Assembly (NCBI RefSeq): GCF_003696305.1
Contig: NZ_RFFK01000001.1
Location: forward strand, 186,001 to 250,000
Direction of reading: 5' to 3'
Source: Pseudomonas sp. AOB-7
GTDB lineage: Bacteria; Pseudomonadota; Gammaproteobacteria; Pseudomonadales; Pseudomonadaceae
Length of the DNA stretch: 64,000 nucleotides
The notes under the pieces are model-generated. The model made no database searches. It had not been told where the DNA came from and saw only the letters and a program-made list of their open reading frames with translations. This document shows, in pieces, positions 19,993 to 29,006 of this stretch. Every line of letters starts with the position of its first letter. The stretch's first letter is position 1. The position numbers and the translations under genes were made by a program.

Positions 19993-21690
19993 ATGACGAT
20001 ACCGTTCAACGATCTCGGCAAGACCTGGCGCTTCGACCTGGTCGCGGGCCTCACGGCGGCCGCCGTGGTGCTGCCCAAGGCCATGGCTTATGCCACCGTC
20101 GCCGGACTTCCGGTGGCCGTCGGCTTGTATACCGCATTCGTGCCGATGCTGATCTACGCCCTGCTCGGCAGTTCGCGCGTGCTCAGCGTCAGCTCGACCA
20201 CCACCCTGGCGATCCTGGCCGGCACCCAACTCGGCCTCGCCGTACCAGATGGCGACCCCGCCAGACTGATTGTTGCGGCAGCCACGCTCAGCGCACTGGT
20301 GGGCGCCTTGCTGATGCTGGCCGCGGCGTTGCGCCTGGGCTTTATCGCCAACTTCATCTCCACCCCGGTACTTACCGGCTTCAAGGCCGGCATCGGTCTG
20401 GTCATAGTGCTCGACCAGATACCCAAACTGCTGGGCCTGCACCTGGACAAACAGGGTTTCTTTGCCGACCTGCTGAGCCTGGTCAGCCTGCTGCCACAGA
20501 CCTCGCTGGCCACCCTGGCCGTAGCGATTGCCACACTAGGGGTACTGATCGGCATGGAACGTCTGTGGCCACACTCGCCTGCGCCACTGGTCGCGGTGGC
20601 AGGCGGTATCGCCGCGGCCTGGCTGCTCGGCCTACAGGCCCAGGGCGTCTCGATTGTCGGCCTGATCCCGCAGGGCCTGCCATCTCTGACGCTACCGGAC
20701 GCCAGTCTGCTGATGCAGTTGTTGCCTGGGGCATTGGGTATCGCACTGATGAGCTTTACCGAGTCGATTGCCGCCGGGCGCGCCTTTGCCGAAACCGACC
20801 AACCGCCGATCAATGCCAACCGCGAATTGCTGGCGACTGGCGCCGCCAATCTGGGCGGCGCCCTGTTCGGCGCCATGCCCGCCGGCGGCGGCACCTCGCA
20901 GACCGCGGTGGTCAAGGCCTCCGGCGGACGCTCGCAGATGGCCTCGCTGGTGACCGCCGGCAGCGCTGCGGCAACCATGCTGCTGTTCGCCCCCCTGCTC
21001 GGCCTGTTGCCCCACGCCACCCTGGCAGCCGTGGTGATCGTTTACTCGGTCGGCCTGATCCAGCCTGCCGAGTTCCGCTCGATTCTGCAGGTGCGCAGCA
21101 TGGAATTTCGCTGGGCCTGCACCGCCTGTGTCGGCGTACTACTGTTCGGCACGCTGCAGGGTATTGTGGTCGCCATCGTGGCATCGCTGGTGGGCCTCGC
21201 CAGCCAGACTGCCAACCCCCACGTGTACGTGATTGGCCGCAAGCCTGGCACCGACGTGCTGCGCCCCCTGTCGAAGGAACATCCAGACGACGAACTCTTC
21301 GACGGACTGCTGCTGGTGCGCCCCGAGGGCCGCCTGTTCTTCATCAACGCCCAGGGGGTCACCGACCGGATCAAGGCCTTGCTGAGCCAGTACCAGCCCA
21401 GGGTGCTGGCCCTAGATATGAGTCGGGTGACAGACATCGAGTACACCGCCCTGAAGATGCTGCAGGAGGCCGAACAACATGCTGCGCAGCAGGGCATCAG
21501 CCTGTGGCTGGCAGGATTGAATCCGGATGCGCTGCAGATGGTCCGGCATGCCGGCCTGGCAGAGCAGCTCGGCAAAGAGCGCCTGCTGTTCAACGCGCAG
21601 CAGGCCATCAGCCAGTACCAGGCGCAGCAGTGCGCCCCGACTAGCCCCCGCACTCCCGGACCACTGGATGGAGGGGCTCAGCGCGCCTAG
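19993..21690 (+). CDS. SulP-family anion transporter with STAS domain
   Basis: A 565-residue inner-membrane transporter of the SulP/SLC26 family. It starts TIPFNDLGKTWRFDLVAGL, followed by about ten hydrophobic segments with the family motif PKAMAYATVAGLP near residue 30 and GGGTSQTAVVKASGGRSQ near residue 310. A cytoplasmic STAS domain fills the last 120 residues (VLALDMSRVTDIEYTALKML). The frame is open about 100 residues further upstream, but that part is low-complexity Pro/Arg-rich sequence; the ATG at 19993 with AGGA upstream fits the family start. Its last codon shares CTAG with the stop of argR. Substrate (sulfate, bicarbonate or an organic acid) cannot be told from sequence. Confidence 0.85.
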   Translation: MTIPFNDLGKTWRFDLVAGLTAAAVVLPKAMAYATVAGLPVAVGLYTAFVPMLIYALLGSSRVLSVSSTTTLAILAGTQLGLAVPDGDPARLIVAAATLSALVGALLMLAAALRLGFIANFISTPVLTGFKAGIGLVIVLDQIPKLLGLHLDKQGFFADLLSLVSLLPQTSLATLAVAIATLGVLIGMERLWPHSPAPLVAVAGGIAAAWLLGLQAQGVSIVGLIPQGLPSLTLPDASLLMQLLPGALGIALMSFTESIAAGRAFAETDQPPINANRELLATGAANLGGALFGAMPAGGGTSQTAVVKASGGRSQMASLVTAGSAAATMLLFAPLLGLLPHATLAAVVIVYSVGLIQPAEFRSILQVRSMEFRWACTACVGVLLFGTLQGIVVAIVASLVGLASQTANPHVYVIGRKPGTDVLRPLSKEHPDDELFDGLLLVRPEGRLFFINAQGVTDRIKALLSQYQPRVLALDMSRVTDIEYTALKMLQEAEQHAAQQGISLWLAGLNPDALQMVRHAGLAEQLGKERLLFNAQQAISQYQAQQCAPTSPRTPGPLDGGAQRA

Positions 21691-22667
21691 CCGCGCTCGA
21701 CCGGGGTGGAGGTGAGTTCGAAGGGGCTGTTGCTGCGCCGCTGGTTGCGGTCGTCGCGCGGGGTGGCGCCGAAGAAGTTGCGGTAGGCGCTGGAGAAATG
21801 CGGCCCCGAGGAGAAGCCGCAGGACAGGCCGATCTGGATGATCGACTTGCTGGTCTGCATCAGCAGCTGGCGCGCCTTGTTCAGGCGCAGCTCCAGGTAG
21901 TACTGGCTGGGCACGCGGTTGAGGTACTGCTTGAAGATCCGCTCCAGCTGGCGGCGCGACACACACACGTGCTGGGCGATCTCGTCGGTGGTCAGCGGCT
22001 CCTCGATATTGGCCTCCATCAGCAGCACCGCCTGGGTCAGCTTGGGGTGGCTGGAGCCGAGGCGGTTCTGCAGCGGGATGCGCTGGCGCTCGCCGCCCTC
22101 GCGGATGCGCTCGACCACCAGCTCCTCGCTGACCGCACCGGCCAGCTCGGCGCCATGGTCGCGCGCCAGCACCGCCAGCAGCAGATCGAGCACCGCCAAA
22201 CCGCCGCAGGCACTGAGGCGGTCGCGGTCCCAGTCGAACAGGTGACTGGTGGCGATGACCTTGGGGAAACGCTCGGCGAAGTCGTCCTGCCAGCGCCAGT
22301 GCACCGCCGCGCGGTAGCCGTCGAGCAAGCCGAGCTGGGCCAGCGGATAGACCCCGGCGGACAGCCCGCCGATCACGCAACCGCTGCGCACCTGCTGCTT
22401 GAGCGCGGCAGCCAGGCCGGCGGAAACCGTCGCCGGCGGCACGTCGGCGAGCAGGAACAGCTTGTCGCAACCGTCCAGATGACCGGCCCAGGGCTCGCCG
22501 GGCAGGCGCCAGTCACCGGCGGCCAGCGGCTCGGCCTGGAGGAACACCAACTCGTACACCACTTCCGGATGCACACGCTGCGCCATGCGCAACGCCTCCT
22601 CGGCCAGCGACAGGGTCAGGGCCTTGGTGCCGGGCCAGTAGAGGAAGCCGATTCGATGGGGGGTCAT
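21687..22667 (-). CDS. argR: Arginine-responsive AraC-family regulator ArgR
   Basis: A transcription factor that responds to arginine, activating aru and aot and repressing biosynthetic genes in P. aeruginosa. The 326-residue protein has an N-terminal DJ-1/PfpI-like domain (about residues 5-180; GFLYWPGTKALTLSL, SGCVIGGLSAGVYPLAQ) and a C-terminal AraC HTH domain (HVCVSRRQLERIFKQYL and SCGFSSGPHFSSAYRNFFG). It is the last gene of the aot operon, 75 bases after aotP, as in P. aeruginosa. This is unrelated to E. coli ArgR. It converges on the SulP gene with a four-base overlap. Confidence 0.95.
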   Translation of the reverse strand: MTPHRIGFLYWPGTKALTLSLAEEALRMAQRVHPEVVYELVFLQAEPLAAGDWRLPGEPWAGHLDGCDKLFLLADVPPATVSAGLAAALKQQVRSGCVIGGLSAGVYPLAQLGLLDGYRAAVHWRWQDDFAERFPKVIATSHLFDWDRDRLSACGGLAVLDLLLAVLARDHGAELAGAVSEELVVERIREGGERQRIPLQNRLGSSHPKLTQAVLLMEANIEEPLTTDEIAQHVCVSRRQLERIFKQYLNRVPSQYYLELRLNKARQLLMQTSKSIIQIGLSCGFSSGPHFSSAYRNFFGATPRDDRNQRRSNSPFELTSTPVERG

Positions 22668-22742
22668 GAGAGCCTGTTCAAAGTCTGCTGCGCGTCGGCC
22701 TGCTGCTGTGAGAGCAGGCCCTGGGCGAAGTGTAGCCGCTGG

Positions 22743-23507
<765 letters not shown>

Positions 23508-23568
23508 GGTTTCCACTCTCTTGAATCAGCCGCCGAACCGGCGACCCAGGGAAATTGACGACCGCCGT

Positions 23569-24267
23569 TCAGGCCTTACGCGGCGCCAGGTAGGCCAGCC
23601 AGCGCAACTCGGCGCGCTTGAACAGGCGCACCAGGATGAAGGTCAGCACCAGGTAGAACAGGCCGGCAGTGATGAACGCCTCGAACGGCATGTAGTACTG
23701 CGAGCTAACCGTGCGCGCCGCGCCGGTGATGTCGATCAGGGTGACGATGGACGCCAGCGAGGTGGTGTGCAGCATCATGATCACTTCGTTGCTGTATTGC
23801 GGCAGCGCGCGGCGCAGGGCCGAGGGCAGCAGGATGCGCCGGTACAGCTTGGCACGCGACATGCCCATGGCCTTGGCCGCCTCGATCTCGCCGTGCGGCG
23901 TGGCCTTGAGGCTGCCGGCGAGGATTTCCGCGGTGTAGGCGCTGGTGTTGATGGCGAAGGCCAGGCAGGCGCAGAAGGTGGCGCTGGAGAAATACGGCCA
24001 CATGAAGCTGTCACGGATGAACTCGAACTGGGCCAGGCCGTAGTAGATCAGAAACAGCTGCACCAGCATCGGCGTGCCGCGGATCACGTAGGTGTAGAGC
24101 CAGGCCGGAAAATTCACCAGCGGCGACTTGGACACCCGCATCAGCGCCAGCGGCAGCGCCAGGCTGAGGCCCAGGGCCAGGGAGATCAGGAGGATTTTCA
24201 GGGTCACCAGCACGCCGTTGAAGTACAGCGGCAGGTTCTCCCAGATCATGTTGTAGTCGAAGATCAT
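23569..24267 (-). CDS. aotM: Arginine/ornithine ABC transporter permease AotM
   Basis: A 232-residue inner-membrane permease of the HisM type, with about five hydrophobic segments (VTLKILLISLALGLSLALPL near the N-terminus). The ATPase-coupling EAA loop is present as EIEAAKAMGMSRAKLYRRIL. An N-terminal TYVIRGTPMLVQLFLIYYG segment is typical of polar amino acid permeases. The start at 24267 is chosen over a 27-residue extension that would enter aotQ. It forms the channel with AotQ. Confidence 0.95.
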   Translation of the reverse strand: MIFDYNMIWENLPLYFNGVLVTLKILLISLALGLSLALPLALMRVSKSPLVNFPAWLYTYVIRGTPMLVQLFLIYYGLAQFEFIRDSFMWPYFSSATFCACLAFAINTSAYTAEILAGSLKATPHGEIEAAKAMGMSRAKLYRRILLPSALRRALPQYSNEVIMMLHTTSLASIVTLIDITGAARTVSSQYYMPFEAFITAGLFYLVLTFILVRLFKRAELRWLAYLAPRKA

Positions 24268-24277
24268 GGCACGGCTC

Positions 24278-24967
24278 CTACAGCTCGGCGGCCTTGGTGC
24301 CGACCGAATAGCGTTTCTCGAGGAAACGCAGGGCCAGCAGGGAAACACTGGTCAGCACCAGGTACAGCGCCGCCACCGCCAGGTAGAAGGTGAACGGCTC
24401 GCGGGTCGCGTCGGCGGCGCTCTTGGCCTTGAACATCATGTCCTGCAGGCCGACCACCGAGATCAGTGCCGTGGCCTTGGTCAGCACCAGCCAGTTGTTG
24501 GTGAAGCCGGGGATGGCGAAGCGGATCATCTGCGGCACCAGGATGCGGAAGAACACCTGCACCCCGCTCATGCCGTAGGCCGCGCCGGCCTCGGCCTGGC
24601 CTTTAGGGATGGCCATAAAGGCGCCACGGAAGGTCTCCGACAGGTAGGCACCGAAGATGAAGCCCATGGTGAACACGCCGGCGACGAAGGGATTGATGTC
24701 GATGTAGTCGTCGTAGCCGAGCAGCGGCGCGACGCGGTTCACCAGATCCTGGCCGCCGTAGAAGATCAGCAGGATCAGCACCAGGTCGGGAATGCCGCGA
24801 ATCACCGTGGCGTAGGTCTCGCCGAGCATGGCCAGCCAGCGAATCGGCGACAGGCGAAAGGCCGCACCGAGCAGGCCGAGAAAAATCGCCACCGCCATCG
24901 ATGTCAGGGCCAGAAGCAGGGTGAGCCAGGCACCGTCGAGAATGGTCGAGCCGTAGCCTTGAAGCAT
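24278..24967 (-). CDS. aotQ: Arginine/ornithine ABC transporter permease AotQ
   Basis: A 229-residue inner-membrane permease of the HisQ type and partner of AotM. Hydrophobic segments include WLTLLLALTSMAVAIFLGLL and FTFYLAVAALYLVLTSVSLL. The coupling loop reads KGQAEAGAAYGMSGVQVFFR, and VIRGIPDLVLILLIFYGGQD is the family-typical segment. It starts at the ATG at 24967, 165 bases downstream of aotJ after a strong hairpin, and ends 10 bases before aotM. Confidence 0.95.
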   Translation of the reverse strand: MLQGYGSTILDGAWLTLLLALTSMAVAIFLGLLGAAFRLSPIRWLAMLGETYATVIRGIPDLVLILLIFYGGQDLVNRVAPLLGYDDYIDINPFVAGVFTMGFIFGAYLSETFRGAFMAIPKGQAEAGAAYGMSGVQVFFRILVPQMIRFAIPGFTNNWLVLTKATALISVVGLQDMMFKAKSAADATREPFTFYLAVAALYLVLTSVSLLALRFLEKRYSVGTKAAEL

Positions 24968-25056
24968 GCGCTAGTACCTCATGCGGGCGCCGCGAACGGC
25001 GCCAGGTAGCACAACAGAAACTGCCGGGAGCCAGGCTCCGCGACGGCCCAGAGGGC

Positions 25057-25076
25057 GGCCGCCAGGACCGGCGGCC
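25057..25076 (-). repeat. Hairpin between aotJ and aotQ
   Basis: A perfect 7-bp GC-only stem (GGCCGCC at 25057-25063, GGCGGCC at 25070-25076) with a six-base loop and no T-run. It lies in the 165-base gap after the binding-protein gene. Such hairpins commonly protect the 3' end of the abundant binding-protein mRNA and lower expression of the permease genes. Confidence 0.65.
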
Positions 25077-25132
25077 AGAAAGAAGCGGCACAAACCGCGA
25101 GTGAAGCCTGTGCCACTTGCCGTGCGTTGCGC

Positions 25133-25912
25133 TTACTCGCCGTAGACGTCGAAGGCGAAGTACTTGTCCTGCACTTCCTTGTACTTGCCGTTGGCGCGGA
25201 TGGCCAGGATGGCAGCGCTGATCTTGTCGGCCAGGGCCTTGTCGCCCTTGCGCACGGCGATACCGGCACCCTCGCCGAAGTACTTGGTGTCGGTGTAGTC
25301 CGGGCCGACGAAAGCGAAACCCTTGCCGGCATCGGTTTTGAGGAAGCCGTCGTCGATGTTCACCGAGTCGGCCAGGGTGGCGTCCAGGCGACCGGACTGC
25401 ATATCCAGGAAGATCTCGTTCTGCGAGCTGTAGCGCACCACCTCGATACCGGCCGGGGCGAAGACGTCGGTGGCGTAACGGTCGTAGATGGAGGCGCGCT
25501 GCACGCCGACCTTCTTGCCCTTGAGGTCGACCAACGGATCCTTCAACTCGGTGCCGGCCTTCATCGCCAGCTTGGCCGGGGTGTGATAGTACTTCTTGGA
25601 AAAGTCCACCGACTTCAGGCGGTCTTCGGTGATCGACATGGACGACAGCACGGCGTCGAACTTGCGCACCTTGAGCGCCGGGATCAGGCCATCGAACTCC
25701 TGCTCGATCCACTGGCACTTGACCTGCATCTCTTCGCACAGGGCCTGGCCGATGTCGTAGTCGAAGCCGCTGATGGCGCCATCCGGGGTCTTGAAGGCGA
25801 AGGGCGGGTACGCCGCCTCGATGCCGATACGCAGCGGTTTGGCATCATCGGCCATGGCCAGCGGCGACAACAGGGACAGCGCCAGCGCGCCGAGAAGTGC
25901 GATCTTCTTCAT
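25133..25912 (-). CDS. aotJ: Arginine/ornithine-binding periplasmic protein
   Basis: A solute-binding protein of the lysine/arginine/ornithine family, 259 residues. A Sec signal peptide (MKKIALLGALALSLLSPLAMA) is followed by the mature start DDAKPLRIGIEAAYPPF. The ligand-site motifs GFDYDIGQALCEEMQVKC, SSMSITEDRLKSVDFSKKYY and QRASIYDRYATDVF are typical. It is the first gene of the operon, with GGAGC before its ATG and an ArgR half-site about 160 bases upstream. Confidence 0.96.
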   Translation of the reverse strand: MKKIALLGALALSLLSPLAMADDAKPLRIGIEAAYPPFAFKTPDGAISGFDYDIGQALCEEMQVKCQWIEQEFDGLIPALKVRKFDAVLSSMSITEDRLKSVDFSKKYYHTPAKLAMKAGTELKDPLVDLKGKKVGVQRASIYDRYATDVFAPAGIEVVRYSSQNEIFLDMQSGRLDATLADSVNIDDGFLKTDAGKGFAFVGPDYTDTKYFGEGAGIAVRKGDKALADKISAAILAIRANGKYKEVQDKYFAFDVYGE

Positions 25913-26050
25913 TTTTTTGCTCCTTCGAATGGGAATGGCATCGATGGCAGTGGGGTTGGCCCTGGCCTTTGAATGAATTGTAGAAAGACTGCTGGTCTTT
26001 GCCGCGCAAGCGAGCGGGCAAAGGGCCTTGGCTGGGTGAGCGGCATTCTA

Positions 26051-26087
26051 GCGACAGGGGCTGAGGCGATATTTCCTCAATGCGACA
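26051..26087 (-). promoter_or_regulatory. ArgR half-site(s) upstream of aotJ
   Basis: On the minus strand 26072-26087 is an exact TGTCGC-N8-AA match. A second TGTCGC core at 26051-26056 lacks the AA. Core spacing is 31 bases, about three helical turns. The surrounding 25913-26365 stretch has no supportable gene; it is AT-richer near 26090-26200, suiting a promoter. Confidence 0.55.
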
Positions 26088-26200
26088 ACTAATTACAGAA
26101 GCCCTGGAGGCGCCGGGCAGGCGTATTGACAGGCAGGCCTAAACGTGCATCACGAAAAGAATCGCAAACCAAATACTTAAGCAATAATCGCGCCCCATTC

Positions 26201-26365
26201 CATGAAACCCCCGATTCACCGGGCCTGCAGCGCCCAGGCAATGGCGCAGCGGCGGCCCGTGCGGCACCGCAACGGGGCCCGAACGTTCCCTAACGCCCCA
26301 TCCCGACGCACCCTGTTACCGCAACGCGTAGGGTGCGCCATACGCACCACCCACCTGGCGCCCCC
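26201..26365. other. Intergenic spacer between the aot promoter and xcpZ 3' end
   Basis: No gene seen. It holds a small palindrome, GGTGCG at 26332-26337 against CGCACC at 26343-26348, within a CGTAGGGTGCGCC-type repeat common in Pseudomonas. A GCCCC-TGA-GGGGC hairpin spans the xcpZ stop. Either may help to end xcp transcription; there is no T-run. Confidence 0.5.
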
Positions 26366-26890
26366 TCAGGGGCCAACCCGCAAACCCAACCGCGCCGCCA
26401 CCCGTCCCTCGTCGCGACGCTCCATGCCGGCCTCCTCGATGCGCACACCCTGCCCTTCCAGCGCCTGCAGCCAGCGCAACAACTGCTCGAACGGCGCCGG
26501 CTGCAGGCTGACCTGCACCGCGCCCTGGCCCTCAGCATCCAGGCGCTCGATGGCCAGGCCCTGCTCCGCCGCCGAGGCGGTGACCAGCCCCTGCAGGCGC
26601 GCCGGGTCGAGGCTGGCGCGCGGCTGCAGCTGGCGTCCGCGCAGCTCCGGCGCACGGCTCTGCAGGTATGCATGCAGGCTGCGCTGCTCCTCGAAGGCGC
26701 TGCGCGCCGCCTGGGCGTCGCGCGCCACCGGCTGCCACAGCAGCAGATAGCCCAGCACCAGCGCCAGGAAGGCACCCAGCGCCAGCAACGCCAGGCGGTC
26801 GCGCGGCCCCAGCGCCTGCCAGCGCAGCGCCAGACTGGAACGCTGCCACTGCAGCTGCAACCCCTGATTGAACTGACGCCAACTGGCCAT
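26366..26890 (-). CDS. xcpZ: Type II secretion protein GspM (XcpZ)
   Basis: A 174-residue inner-membrane assembly-platform protein that pairs with GspL. A short cytoplasmic N-terminus is followed by one transmembrane helix (LALLALGAFLALVLGYLLLW at about residues 33-52) and then a periplasmic coiled-coil and ferredoxin-like domain. The ATG at 26890 has AGGAGG six bases upstream; another ATG two codons earlier overlaps the xcpY stop but would put the ribosome site on the start codon. It is the last gene of the xcpR-Z operon. Confidence 0.9.
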   Translation of the reverse strand: MASWRQFNQGLQLQWQRSSLALRWQALGPRDRLALLALGAFLALVLGYLLLWQPVARDAQAARSAFEEQRSLHAYLQSRAPELRGRQLQPRASLDPARLQGLVTASAAEQGLAIERLDAEGQGAVQVSLQPAPFEQLLRWLQALEGQGVRIEEAGMERRDEGRVAARLGLRVGP

Positions 26891-26892
26891 GC

Positions 26893-28035
26893 TCATCCTC
26901 CTATCACCAGACGCGCGCTGACGCCGTCCGCCTCGCGGCTGGCCGAGCCCATCTGCACCTCGAGCCCGGCCTGTTCCAGGCGTTCGCGCAGGCTTTCCAG
27001 CTCGGCGAAATCCGGCGCCTGCAGCTGCAGGGCGAGATCGGCGCGACTGGCGCTGTAATCGAGCTGATTGACCTGTACCCGCGCCGCGCCGCCTGCCGGC
27101 AGTGCCCGCGCCACCTCGCCGAGCAGGCCGAGCAGCGGGCTGTCGCCGCTGCCGGCGGCATCGGCCAGGTGCTGATCCAGCTGCGCGCGCAGGTTGACCA
27201 GCTTGCGATCCTCGGGAAACAGCTCGCGGTACAGCGCCTCGCTGGCCAGCGCGTACTGGTCGGCCTGGCGCTGCAGGTACCAACCCTGGACCAGGTTGAA
27301 GCCCCACTGCAGCAACAGGCAGAGCGCCAGCACCCCGGCCAGCGGGCGCCAGCGCCGCCAGCCGTCGCCCGCCTGGTGCAAGGCGAACTCGCCCTGGGCC
27401 AGGTCGACGCCCGCGCCCTGGCGCACCAGCCACTGTTGCGGCTGCTGCAGCAGGTGCACCTCGTCGACCGGCTCGGGCAGCGCCTGCTCGGCCGGCGCGC
27501 TGGCGATATGCGGCGCCGGGCAACGCGGCGCCAGCGCAGGCCAGCTCTCGGCCTGCAGCGCCAGGCGCAGCGGCGCCTCGCCGCCGAGCAGCCAGCGCGA
27601 CTCCAGCCAGAGCAGCTGACTGCCCTGGCGCGGCAGCAGGTCGGCATCGACGCGGATCGCCTGCGGCGGCTGCGCCGCGCACAGCGCCAGGCACTGGCGC
27701 AGCCAGTCGGCGCGCAGCGCATAGACCCGGTGGCGACCGTCGGCCAGTTGCTCGCCCAGGGCCAGGTGCATCTGCTCGACATCCTCGGCAAGCAGTTCCT
27801 CCACCGCGAACGGCAGCGCCTGGCGCAGCCAGCGCGCCTTCTGCGTCGGCAACTGCACGGCGCAGGCGGTCACCGTCTCCACCGGCAGCACCAGTTCCCA
27901 GGCCGCCGGCAGCTCGCGCAGCGCCTCGCCCAGGCTCAGCGTGCGACATTCGGTGAAGGTCACCCACTGCACCGGCAGCTCCGCCGACAGGCCCTGACAG
28001 GCCTCCGGCGGCAGGAAGATCCATAGCTGATTCAT
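26893..28035 (-). CDS. xcpY: Type II secretion protein GspL (XcpY)
   Basis: A 380-residue bitopic inner-membrane protein that recruits the ATPase GspE. The N-terminal cytoplasmic part (about residues 1-235) is the actin-like GspL domain. One transmembrane helix is formed by LAGVLALCLLLQWGFNLV near residue 250, followed by a periplasmic ferredoxin-like domain. The stop lies next to the xcpZ start, and its own start overlaps the xcpX stop by four bases. Confidence 0.93.
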   Translation of the reverse strand: MNQLWIFLPPEACQGLSAELPVQWVTFTECRTLSLGEALRELPAAWELVLPVETVTACAVQLPTQKARWLRQALPFAVEELLAEDVEQMHLALGEQLADGRHRVYALRADWLRQCLALCAAQPPQAIRVDADLLPRQGSQLLWLESRWLLGGEAPLRLALQAESWPALAPRCPAPHIASAPAEQALPEPVDEVHLLQQPQQWLVRQGAGVDLAQGEFALHQAGDGWRRWRPLAGVLALCLLLQWGFNLVQGWYLQRQADQYALASEALYRELFPEDRKLVNLRAQLDQHLADAAGSGDSPLLGLLGEVARALPAGGAARVQVNQLDYSASRADLALQLQAPDFAELESLRERLEQAGLEVQMGSASREADGVSARLVIGG

Positions 28036-29006
28036 CGTTGTGCTTCCTCGACGGGCAACGGCGGCGTACCGCCCTGCCCCAGATCACGCGCCAGGACACT
28101 GACCTGGCCATCATTGCCGCGCTGCAACAGGCTGCGCAACACCACGCGGCGCTCGCCGAGGCTCACCTCGCTGAACACCTCGAAGAACTGGCTGCCCACC
28201 GCCAGGCCCTGCAGCGCCTGCTCGCCGAGGCCGGCCAGGGCCGGCTGGGCGGCGAAGGCCGCTGGGCTGGCAAAAGCCTCACGGCCGCGCGCCGCCACCA
28301 GCGCCAGCGCGGCATCCGGGCTGAGGCCGTCGGCCAGGCTGGACAGCACCACGGCGCTGGCGCTGTTGACGTTGAGCAGCGCCTCGCCCGGCAGAGCGCT
28401 GACGAAGGGCAGCAGGCGGCGGTAGTCGGCCTCGTCCATCTCCAGCAGCAGGCGCAGCTCGGAGACGTCGGCGAGCTGGCGGTTGGCCGCGCGATAAGGC
28501 GGCGCGGCCAGCAGATACTGGCCGTCCTCGGCGCCCTGGCCACCGCTGGGTTCGCCGTCGCCATCGAGCCAGTCGAGCAAGCGTTCGGCGTAGGGCTTGG
28601 CGATCTCCAGGCGCAGCAGCAGGCGGCGCAGGCGCAGCAGCGCCAGCTCGTCGGGCTGGCCCTGGCGCACCAGGCTGTTGAGGTTGAAGCGGCCGCTGGG
28701 ATCGACGATGCGCACGCGCAGCTCGCCGCCCTCGTCCAGCGCGAAGGGTGTCAGCGGCTGCGCCCAGGGTTCGCCCAGGTGATCGACCGGCTGGCGCGGA
28801 TCGCCCTGGCGCAAGTCGCGCTGGAGGATGGCCTTGGCCAGCGTCTCGCCGCCCAGCGCGTAGTGCCAGGCCTGGCGCACGTGCAACTGGTTGGCGCTGC
28901 TGCGGATCGACAGCTGCTGGCGGGCGATCAGCCCGGCGCAGACCACGGTGACCAGCGCCACCACCAGCAGCACGGTGATCAGTGCCACGCCGCGTTGAGG
29001 TTTCAT
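28032..29006 (-). CDS. xcpX: Type II secretion minor pseudopilin GspK (XcpX)
   Basis: The largest minor pseudopilin, thought to cap the pseudopilus tip. The 324-residue precursor has the short leader MKPQRG before VALITVLLVVALVTVVCAGL. As in other GspK proteins, the Glu at mature position 5 is absent (VALIT). The alpha-helical insertion domain follows (LDWLDGDGEPSGGQG; YRAANRQLADVSELRLL). It overlaps both neighbours by four bases. Confidence 0.94.
   Translation of the reverse strand: MKPQRGVALITVLLVVALVTVVCAGLIARQQLSIRSSANQLHVRQAWHYALGGETLAKAILQRDLRQGDPRQPVDHLGEPWAQPLTPFALDEGGELRVRIVDPSGRFNLNSLVRQGQPDELALLRLRRLLLRLEIAKPYAERLLDWLDGDGEPSGGQGAEDGQYLLAAPPYRAANRQLADVSELRLLLEMDEADYRRLLPFVSALPGEALLNVNSASAVVLSSLADGLSPDAALALVAARGREAFASPAAFAAQPALAGLGEQALQGLAVGSQFFEVFSEVSLGERRVVLRSLLQRGNDGQVSVLARDLGQGGTPPLPVEEAQR

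Noticed and set aside
26366..28114. A 582-residue frame that seems to fuse xcpY and xcpZ
   Set aside because: The N-terminal part is an out-of-frame shadow of xcpY; xcpZ starts at 26890 with AGGAGG upstream.
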